Positions 57,874-64,000 of a stretch of DNA of 64,000 bases are shown piece after piece. Under the pieces are notes generated by a model. That model was not told the DNA's origin. It saw only the letters and a list, made by a program, of their open reading frames with translations, and did no database searches. Position 1 is the first letter of the stretch. Each line of letters starts with the position of its first letter. The position numbers and the translations under genes are program-made. Source of the stretch: Algoriphagus sp. AK58 (GTDB lineage Bacteria > Bacteroidota > Bacteroidia > Cytophagales > Cyclobacteriaceae); assembly GCF_014324365.1 (NCBI RefSeq), contig NZ_QEIG01000014.1, forward strand, positions 124,001-188,000, given 5' to 3'.

Positions 57874-60800
57874 TTATCGTTTCAAGAGTCTGACTACTTT
57901 GGTTTCCTGACCTTGGTTCAGGTGTAAGTAGTAGATTCCGTTTTTCATACCATTGGCATTCACCACGAGGTTCATTCTTCCTTTTTCAAAAGCAGCCACA
58001 CCGCTTTGTAGAATTTGGCCTCTCTCGTCAAATAGGATATAAGAAACTTCTACATCCAAAGGCTGATCGAGTTGCACATTCACCTGATTGTCCATCGGAT
58101 TAGGGAAGGTTCTGCTTATGCTGGCAGAGATAAACGCTGCATCCACGGTGCTACCACTTGCAGTTCCGCAAGGTACTACACCGCATGCACCCAAAGTGGC
58201 TCCTTTTTCCAAAAGTGCAGGTACAGCTTCCAATGCCACGCTGAGGGTATTGCTTCGACCTGAGTTTCCAGCCGGCAAGCACACGGTTACTTTGTCTCCC
58301 TTGTTTCCGCTTCTCACATCCACCACACAGACGGTGACTTCATCGGTGAAGACATTTCCGGCTTCGTCGGTCACGGTTAGCGTATAGGTAGTAGTCTCTG
58401 TAGGAGAAACTGTGATCTCCTGTCCGACTTGTCCATCGCTCCAAGTGTAGGTATAGGCACCATTACCTCCGGTGGCATCAGCTGCACGAAGGGTTGTGCT
58501 CGATAATGGAGGATAGCCAAGATACACCACCCCACCTTCACCGGCATCAGAAACCAGCGGAGCTCCAGCCAGCAGTCTGACTGATACCGGAAGGTGATCT
58601 GAAGTCGTATTGGCGTAATTGTCGATCAGGTTGAACGGAATAAACAATACCTCAGATCCTTCCAAGTAGTTGTCATACAATTCATTCGAAATCGTGATAT
58701 GGTCGATCACATTGTCATTGAAGATAAATGATCTCAAACCCGCCTCACTCAGGGAAACGGTGACACCGTCAAAATCAGAATCTGAAAGGATTACCTCATA
58801 GGTAGAGGTACCACCACCGATTGACACGTCCAAATCATCGTTGTAATCACCCAACAAAATGATGTTTTCATCCGCATAGTAGGCATCCAAGGTGTCTTTT
58901 AACGCTTTATTGTCAAACCTTCTTCTTAGCAGATCCTCGTTTGAAGAACCAGACTTCGCATGGATATTGATGAAGTTGATTTTTTCTTTCACTCCGTTGA
59001 TATCCGCAATAGCAGTAATCATCCAAGGCAAGCGGCCACTGGACCAGAAGGAAGAAGCATTTCCGGTAGGATACCCATCCAAAAGGTTATTCAATCCCAA
59101 TCGGGCTTCATCATAGATCTGCTCAAATAGCACTTTGGAATCTAGGATTTCCACCACGTTGGTGTTGTAGATCAGGCAGAGCTTCTGAGGTGGGAAAGTT
59201 GGATCAGGAGCCTCAAATGATCTGGAGAATCGATCCGAGCAAATTACTGCATAGCCCGGCAACTGTGCCACCACGCTTGAGAGAAGATTCTCATCACTGA
59301 TCTCCTGTACTGCAATCACATCCGGAAGGGTGGCTTGGAATACTTTCAGCGCATTGGCAGCCTGAAGCGTCACGTCTGAAGGTCCAAAAGTGGCTATGGT
59401 AGATCCAAAGAACTCCATGTTCCAAGTCATCACATCCAGGGTTTCTGCTGCAGGAATATCTGATCCGGCACCTTCGTAAGGATTGGTGCCTGGAAGATCG
59501 GCAATAAATCTCGGGAAGAGCTGCAAAGTACCTCGGAAACTACCCAAAACACCAGTGATAGTTTGCGCGCCTGTAGGAATAACTCTTCCTACCAGGCTGT
59601 TGACTTGTCCGTCGATTCTCAGCTGAAGATTTCCTGTTCCGTCGGTAATCACATAATTGCTCTCTGGGAACAGCAATCCTTTTGGCACAGCAAAAGATGC
59701 TGCCGGAATCTGAATCAGTTGACCCTCCAAGGCAGGAGTGATTTGAGAAATGCTTACCACTCGTGGAGAAATCGCATTTCCTGAACTGATCAATTCTAGT
59801 TCAGTCACGTTGGTCAGCTGGATTTGCTGATTAAATGCACCCAATGAAGCCAAAATCTCGATTTCATCTCCAATTTGGAAGACACCCATGCCGTGTATTT
59901 GCGTGTCAAATACAGGAATACCACCTGTAGCATCCTGAATAAAGGCAGGACCGCCAAACTGATCCGTTGCAGTCAAAATACCTTTTACCAGGACCTCAGC
60001 ACCTTGAGGCTTAGTTCTGGCTTCTGCGATAGTGATCAGGACTGGATCCGGATCCACTACTTCACCGCCAAAGCTCTGACCTGTGTTGATTTGATTGTAA
60101 GTACTTGCGATGGAGGTGGATGTCCAAGTGAAGTCATTGTACTTAGTACCAGTCCCTTGGAGTTGCAGGGAAAAGTTTATAGGGGTAGAAGTTCCCTGAC
60201 TCGCGCCCACATCTTCGCTGGTCAAGCCATTTGCAGGACCACCCACAGCCACAAAGCTTCCCTCATAGCTGAGGAATTGAATTACTTCATGGGCTGGATT
60301 CACTAAGGCAAAGCCATCAGGAGCTCCATTTTGCAAGCCCGGAGCAGCAAAGAACAGGGTGCCGAATCCACCGTTTTGGTTAGGGAATACCCCGGAAAGA
60401 GTGATGGCCCCATAAGGGGCACCGCCGGTACCGTTGTAAAGGACCAACGTCCAACCGCTGAGATCCAATCCGGCTGTACCGGCTAGCTCGATCCCTTCAT
60501 TGACATCATTTCCGGCATTGTCGTAATGGAATTCATTGACAAAAACCACCGGATCTGAAGCAAGAGTTTGACCGGTATTGATCGCTCCAAACGTGTTGGT
60601 GGCAGCAGCTTGCCAGGTAAAGTCTGTATACTCTTTGCCTGTGCCGCTTAGCTGGAGAGAGAATCCAACAGGGGTGGTGCCTGGTTCGGTGACGCCTATA
60701 TCCGTACTGATCAGTCCATTGGCTGGACCACCCACCGCGGTAAATGTACCTTCATAACTTAAGAATTGAACTACTGTCCCATTATTGATTAAGGCTATTC

Positions 60801-61134
60801 CATCGGGACTTCCATTTTGAATTCCATCAGTAGGATAGGAGGCGACGACAAACCCAAAGCCATTCCCCGAATCCGGGATGCTTCCGCTGAGTGTTCGGGT
60901 GTTGTAAACTGCCCCGTTGGCCCCATTGTAGAGGACGATGGACCAACCTGTCAGGTCAGTCCCTGCTGGTCCGGCAATTTCGATGGCTTCTCCGGTATCG
61001 GTGCCAGAATTGTCGTAATGTATTTCGTTGATAAAGACCTGTTGGGCTTGAGCTGAAAAGCCCCAAAAAGCAAACAGGATCAGGCATAATGCACGTAAAA
61101 TTTTTCCCATAAAGTTTGATTTAGATTTTGACAT
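57874..61134 (-). CDS. Multidomain secreted nuclease-like protein with T9SS sorting tail
   Basis: A 1086-residue exported protein (signal peptide GKILRALCLILFAFWGFSAQ, cut near AQA; an alternative ATG is eight codons in). Order of parts: two tandem lamin-tail-like domains (about 32-195 and 200-360; VFINEIHYDNSGTDTGEAIE and VFVNEFHYDNAGNDVNEGIE), an OB-fold-like domain (about 368-545), an endonuclease/exonuclease/phosphatase domain (about 570-855; MTWNMEFFG, VIAVQEISDENL, INIHAKSGSS, ILLGDYNDDLD, DHLPVSVRL), an Ig/PKD-like domain (about 865-950), a Cys pair region, and a C-terminal T9SS type A domain (NPMDNQVNVQLDQPL to KVVRLLKR). It is exported by type IX secretion and attached or released; it probably degrades DNA outside the cell for phosphate or carbon. 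Confidence 0.9.
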   Translation of the reverse strand: MSKSKSNFMGKILRALCLILFAFWGFSAQAQQVFINEIHYDNSGTDTGEAIEIAGPAGTDLTGWSIVLYNGANGAVYNTRTLSGSIPDSGNGFGFVVASYPTDGIQNGSPDGIALINNGTVVQFLSYEGTFTAVGGPANGLISTDIGVTEPGTTPVGFSLQLSGTGKEYTDFTWQAAATNTFGAINTGQTLASDPVVFVNEFHYDNAGNDVNEGIELAGTAGLDLSGWTLVLYNGTGGAPYGAITLSGVFPNQNGGFGTLFFAAPGLQNGAPDGFALVNPAHEVIQFLSYEGSFVAVGGPANGLTSEDVGASQGTSTPINFSLQLQGTGTKYNDFTWTSTSIASTYNQINTGQSFGGEVVDPDPVLITIAEARTKPQGAEVLVKGILTATDQFGGPAFIQDATGGIPVFDTQIHGMGVFQIGDEIEILASLGAFNQQIQLTNVTELELISSGNAISPRVVSISQITPALEGQLIQIPAASFAVPKGLLFPESNYVITDGTGNLQLRIDGQVNSLVGRVIPTGAQTITGVLGSFRGTLQLFPRFIADLPGTNPYEGAGSDIPAAETLDVMTWNMEFFGSTIATFGPSDVTLQAANALKVFQATLPDVIAVQEISDENLLSSVVAQLPGYAVICSDRFSRSFEAPDPTFPPQKLCLIYNTNVVEILDSKVLFEQIYDEARLGLNNLLDGYPTGNASSFWSSGRLPWMITAIADINGVKEKINFINIHAKSGSSNEDLLRRRFDNKALKDTLDAYYADENIILLGDYNDDLDVSIGGGTSTYEVILSDSDFDGVTVSLSEAGLRSFIFNDNVIDHITISNELYDNYLEGSEVLFIPFNLIDNYANTTSDHLPVSVRLLAGAPLVSDAGEGGVVYLGYPPLSSTTLRAADATGGNGAYTYTWSDGQVGQEITVSPTETTTYTLTVTDEAGNVFTDEVTVCVVDVRSGNKGDKVTVCLPAGNSGRSNTLSVALEAVPALLEKGATLGACGVVPCGTASGSTVDAAFISASISRTFPNPMDNQVNVQLDQPLDVEVSYILFDERGQILQSGVAAFEKGRMNLVVNANGMKNGIYYLHLNQGQETKVVRLLKR

Positions 61135-61485
61135 TAAAATTCAAGGATATTTCATAACCATAAAGATTCCTAAGGTTATGATTAAGTTATTTTTTGTGGA
61201 AGGATATTGTTTTGAATTTTGAAAAAGAATGAATCACGATTTGACCAAAAATATAAAAGCCATTTCCTTCGAGTCATTGGTCTTAAAAAAGGAGGAAATC
61301 CAGGATTTTCGAATTGAATTTATCCATAGAGTTCCAGCCGAAGGTATGACGATTCATCCTGAATTTTGGCGGTTTGAAATTCGTTTTTTGTGATCTGAAC
61401 CCATTTTTTATTGCTTCAAAAAACATCTATAGGATGATGTAGTTCATTGGTAATTAATAGTTTAACCTATAAACATTCAAAACCA
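61135..61485. other. Intergenic region of 351 bases
   Basis: AT-rich divergent spacer between the secreted nuclease gene and the fasciclin gene. It contains one short ATG-started frame of 54 residues on the plus strand (61229-61393, listed separately). No clear -33/-7 promoter or hairpin was found. Confidence 0.5.
61229..61393 (+). CDS. Possible 54-residue small protein
   Basis: ATG at 61229, stop at 61391-61393; the product begins MNHDLTKNIKAISFESLVLK and ends HPEFWRFEIRFL. It has a natural-looking composition with strand-like segments (FRIEFIHRVP, WRFEIRF). It is not supported by a promoter or terminator, and no family is recognised. It could be a remnant of a larger gene. Confidence 0.3.
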   Translation: MNHDLTKNIKAISFESLVLKKEEIQDFRIEFIHRVPAEGMTIHPEFWRFEIRFL

Positions 61486-62466
61486 ATGACTACTTCAATC
61501 AACCGATTTATCAAAGGAGGGATGTATTTGTTCCTCGCTTTGATCATTGTTTCCTGTTCGGAAATCGGGGAGCAGACTGACCCTGTTACCCAATCCAACC
61601 TGAAATCCATCCCTGAAGTCCTAAAAACTTTGGAACAGGGTGATGCGGGACAGGATGTGAACGCCAGAAGAAGTGCAGGTGCTACCTACGCCACCTTCAA
61701 TGCAGCCCTGGGCAAATCAGGATTGGCTTCTGTTTTCTCCAGAAATGACCTGACCGTATTTGCTCCCACTGATGCGGCTTTCGCAGCTTTGGGACTGAAT
61801 CCCGGCAATATTGGCAGTGTAGAAGGGCTGACCAATATTCTGCTTTACCATGTCGTGGCTGGATCCGTATTTTCTACCGATCTGACTGCTGGTTTTGTTC
61901 CAACTTTAAACGGTGCGGCTGTAAAAATCAGCCTGATGGGAGGAGCAAAGGTAAATGAGGCTAACATCGTGATGGTGGATAAGCAAGCCCGAAACGGGGT
62001 GATCCATGGAATCGATCGGGTATTACTGCCTCCTGCTGAAAACATCATGCAACTGGTAGACGGCAACCAAGATTTTAGCATTTTAAAGACCGCTATTGAT
62101 GCAGCCGGGTTGAGAGAAGCGCTTGCCACCACCAATGACCTTACGGTGTTTGCGCCTACCAATCAGGCGTTTTTTAATCTATTGGAGGAATTGGGCTATG
62201 ATAGTTTGGGTAAATTGGTAGGTGCTATCGGTACAGATGGTTTGATCAGTGTACTCAAATACCATGTGTTTGCAGGTGGTAGAATATATTCTTCCGACCT
62301 GTCAAACGGTGACATCACCATGTTCTCAGAAGATAAGGTTACTGTGGATGTGTCAGGTCCTAAATTGATCGATCTGGGAGGAAGAGAATCCATGATCATC
62401 GGCACAGACGTGCAGGCAACCAATGGTGTGGTGCATGTGATCGATACGGTGATTCTGAACCTGTGA
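61486..62466 (+). CDS. Fasciclin (FAS1) domain lipoprotein, two domains
   Basis: The ATG at 61486 (MTTSINRFIKGGMYLFLALI) begins a lipoprotein signal with lipobox VSC at about Cys23; 326 residues. Two FAS1 domains of about 135 residues follow: the first has YATFNAALGKSGLASVFSRN, DLTVFAPTDAAFAAL and ILLYHVVAGSVFSTDL; the second has FSILKTAIDAAGLREALATT, DLTVFAPTNQAFFNL and LKYHVFAGGRIYSSDLSNG, ending GVVHVIDTVILNL. FAS1 domains act in adhesion to cells or matrix. It is anchored to the outer membrane, possibly exposed. A terminator follows. Confidence 0.92.
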   Translation: MTTSINRFIKGGMYLFLALIIVSCSEIGEQTDPVTQSNLKSIPEVLKTLEQGDAGQDVNARRSAGATYATFNAALGKSGLASVFSRNDLTVFAPTDAAFAALGLNPGNIGSVEGLTNILLYHVVAGSVFSTDLTAGFVPTLNGAAVKISLMGGAKVNEANIVMVDKQARNGVIHGIDRVLLPPAENIMQLVDGNQDFSILKTAIDAAGLREALATTNDLTVFAPTNQAFFNLLEELGYDSLGKLVGAIGTDGLISVLKYHVFAGGRIYSSDLSNGDITMFSEDKVTVDVSGPKLIDLGGRESMIIGTDVQATNGVVHVIDTVILNL

Positions 62467-62491
62467 CAGATAGAGGAGTATAAATAAAATG

Positions 62492-62524
62492 AAAAGAGCG
62501 AGGTCATTTTGGTCTCGCTCTTTT
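62492..62524 (+). terminator. Terminator after the fasciclin gene
   Basis: AAAAGAGCGAG (62492-62502) and CTCGCTCTTTT (62514-62524) form a perfect 11-bp stem, followed by Ts. Confidence 0.8.
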
Positions 62525-62603
62525 TTTGGATTGATGAAACACTAAAAAACAAATATACAAAAGCCATGTCACTAATCAACCTGAGCTCAATAGTGTAATG
62601 AAC

Positions 62604-62649
62604 AGCTCTTCCTTCTTTCTTTTTGTTTGATCCAAAAGAAGGAAAAGCT
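62604..62649. repeat. Intergenic imperfect inverted repeat
   Basis: AGCTCTTCCTTCTTTC at 62604-62619 is nearly complementary to AAAAGAAGGAAAAGCT at 62634-62649 around a spacer of about 14 bases. Pyrimidine/purine-biased repeats with a central GATCC or similar loop are common between Bacteroidota genes. There is no link to a neighbouring gene. Confidence 0.4.
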
Positions 62650-62784
62650 CAAGCTAGGACAACATGAGAGCCTTATTCTCAGGCAGGTATCAGAAATTTT
62701 TAAGGAATTTTTTCTTCTGGGTGCAACCCAGACTCTCACTTTTCCATCCTGAAACAAAATTCCAATTCGTGTAAGAATACTGCC

Positions 62785-63963
62785 ATGAAAAAAACCAACT
62801 CAATGTTTCACCTAGTCAACTTGGGAAAACTTCCGCTGGAGGTCTCCCGTTTTTTGCCTTCCTTTTTAGCCATTCCTTTACTCTTTTTCGGGTCGGCATG
62901 TAAGGATCAGGAAGAAATAATTCCCCAGGGAAATCCCATCAACCTCAACTTCAAAGAAATTTCCCTGAGTTTTTCGGAATCCCAAACATCCGGAATTGAG
63001 GTCATCCTTCACCTGGACAAACTGGCCGGGGCCAACTCTGAAATCACCCTGAGATTACAACAAGGAGAGCTAAGCGGTAGATGGGAAACGACCCCTGCAA
63101 TTTCGGCTCAGAATGAACTCAAAATTCCAGTTACGAGAGGGGCACGGCAGGTTTCCTTCCAAATCAACCCTATAAATGATCTCCTTTACAATGGTAATCT
63201 CAGCCTGAATTTCAAAATTATACAGGTAGGATCTGATCTCAAGATCGGAACCGCAGATCAAATCGAGATAACGCTGATTGATGACGAACTCAGTGGAAAA
63301 TTGAAATCCTTTGAAACCCAGGGAATGCTTACTCAATTCAGAAGTTTTGACTACTCTCTATATGGAAAAATCAATAGGATAGTGCACAAAAATCCTCAGG
63401 CCAGCAACTCTGAAATTTCCTACACCTACCTCTATGACGACAAAAGACAACTGGTCAGAATCAATTCTAATCCAGAGTCTACCAATCAAACTTTTTTCTA
63501 TGAAGGAAACGTATTGGCCAGAACCATCAAGCAGTTTTCTACCAATCAGGTAGAAAGTGAGGAGTATACTTTCGACTCCGAAAACCGAATTCTGGGGATT
63601 ACCGTTCGGGATCGAAATGCCGTCGCACAAAATCCCGTAAAATCGTACACCGAATTTACCTACCATGACAATGGAAACGTGCACACCATTACCACCATGG
63701 AGCCCATTTCCAACTTGGAGTATAAGGTGATCCGAAAGATTACCTATTCGGATTACTTGGAAAAAACCAATCCCGTACCCTATTATCAGGATATCCCTGC
63801 ATTATTGATTCAGCCCCATCTGCCCGGAAAGGTGATTATCGAAGAGCATGAGACCACGTTTACCTATGGGTTGACTTACCAATTTGATTCTTCCGGAAAA
63901 GTGACCAGTCGCAACGTATCAGGCCCCAGTGGCACAGAGATTACCCGCTATTCCTACTATTGA
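62785..63963 (+). CDS. Lipoprotein with Calx-beta-like and YD/RHS-like regions
   Basis: A 392-residue protein. The lipoprotein signal is residues 1-39 (SFLAIPLLFFGSACK, lipobox GSAC), long because of a 23-residue N-terminal extension. Residues about 45-165 have the Calx-beta pattern (NLNFKEISLSFSESQTSGIE through DQIEITLIDDEL). The rest has short strand repeats of the YD/RHS kind (YTYLYDDKRQLVRINSNPES, EEYTFDSENRILGITVRDRN, EFTYHDNGNVHTITT, LTYQFDSSGKVTSRNVSG). Such YD-type repeats form carbohydrate-binding or toxin shells in larger proteins; here they are short and lipid-anchored, without a toxin tip. The function is unknown. Confidence 0.72.
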   Translation: MKKTNSMFHLVNLGKLPLEVSRFLPSFLAIPLLFFGSACKDQEEIIPQGNPINLNFKEISLSFSESQTSGIEVILHLDKLAGANSEITLRLQQGELSGRWETTPAISAQNELKIPVTRGARQVSFQINPINDLLYNGNLSLNFKIIQVGSDLKIGTADQIEITLIDDELSGKLKSFETQGMLTQFRSFDYSLYGKINRIVHKNPQASNSEISYTYLYDDKRQLVRINSNPESTNQTFFYEGNVLARTIKQFSTNQVESEEYTFDSENRILGITVRDRNAVAQNPVKSYTEFTYHDNGNVHTITTMEPISNLEYKVIRKITYSDYLEKTNPVPYYQDIPALLIQPHLPGKVIIEEHETTFTYGLTYQFDSSGKVTSRNVSGPSGTEITRYSYY

Positions 63964-64000
63964 TTGGGAAGAATCAGACTGTTTTGGTCATCCACTCCAG

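Larger units (their letters stand above)
62467..62784. other. Intergenic region of 318 bases
   Basis: It holds the terminator at 62492-62524, a second imperfect inverted repeat at 62604-62649 (AGCTCTTCCTTCTTTC against AAAAGAAGGAAAAGCT) and nothing that looks like a gene. It includes short frames only. Confidence 0.5.

Noticed and set aside
59875-60306. 143-codon frame antisense to the secreted nuclease gene
   Set aside because: It mirrors the duplicated lamin-tail-like region and has a low-complexity product.
1-64000. tRNA, rRNA or CRISPR loci
   Set aside because: No cloverleaf-like segment, rRNA signature or regularly spaced repeat was seen when reading both strands; a dedicated search could still find a short RNA.

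Overview
The window looks like a chromosomal segment of a marine or freshwater Bacteroidota of the order Cytophagales, most like Algoriphagus and relatives (Cyclobacteriaceae). The evidence is: Bacteroidota promoters of the TTG-N17-19-TAnnTTTG type (best at 24534-24562, 36083-36112 and 37139-37166), few Shine-Dalgarno sites, many short lipoproteins with [L/F/V][S/Y/G][S/A]C lipoboxes, a type IX secretion (T9SS) C-terminal sorting domain, a head-GIN-type lipoprotein, DUF4136 and DUF6526-type proteins and two 7TM-DISM sensor kinases. The genus is an inference. No rRNA, tRNA, CRISPR array, prophage or insertion sequence is visible, and gene density is ordinary for a core chromosome.

Layout. 1-5586: end of an outer-membrane beta-barrel protein, then a SPOR-domain protein with an ExbB/ExbD/TonB-type energy-transducing set, then folC and trmB. 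5587-5744: four consecutive hairpins. 5745-13153: a hybrid 7TM-DISM kinase and a minus-strand operon (SDR, acyl-CoA dehydrogenase, APH-fold kinase, 3-hydroxyacyl-CoA dehydrogenase), with an enoyl-reductase-like gene divergent from it. 13224-20650: a small acidic protein, a TetR regulator coupled to a lipoprotein amidohydrolase, tyrS, and a large tricorn-like S41 protease. 20711-27993: BlaI-type repressor, acyl-CoA desaturase, membrane protein, AlbA_2-type protein, histone-deacetylase-fold enzyme, OmpH/Skp-like lipoprotein, deoxyhypusine-synthase-like enzyme, OmpA-family protein. 28053-34130: Tat-exported Gfo/Idh/MocA protein, GH20 hexosaminidase, alanine/glycine symporter, glycerate kinase. 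34131-41504: many small proteins, including a 66-residue protein with 46 acidic residues and a 49-residue membrane protein, a single-domain response regulator with a palindromic promoter, then a dCMP deaminase-family gene, murB, an AstE/AspA-like hydrolase and a phosphohexomutase. 41683-49842: GH2 hydrolase with a secreted companion, hppD, lysophospholipid acyltransferase plus BASS transporter, VOC protein, head-GIN lipoprotein. 49846-57646: methyltransferase, SDR, a LuxR-type two-component pair, lipoprotein, outer-membrane protein, Crp-type regulator. 57874-63963: a large secreted nuclease-like protein with a T9SS tail, a two-domain fasciclin lipoprotein and a lipoprotein with Calx-beta-like and YD-like parts.

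How genes may work together. The most interesting group is 8176-13153. Its kinase + acyl-CoA dehydrogenase + SDR + 3-hydroxyacyl-CoA dehydrogenase set is the combination known for 4-hydroxyacyl-CoA breakdown through a phosphorylated intermediate (Pseudomonas putida lva genes, animal ACAD10/ACAD11). A second group of interest is 23592-26380, where a deacetylase-fold enzyme and a deoxyhypusine-synthase-like enzyme lie 0.9 kb apart; both families act on polyamine-type substrates in some organisms. The remainder is mostly housekeeping and envelope functions. Start codons were moved inward where the longest reading frame began at a non-ATG codon and a good ATG or signal peptide lay downstream.
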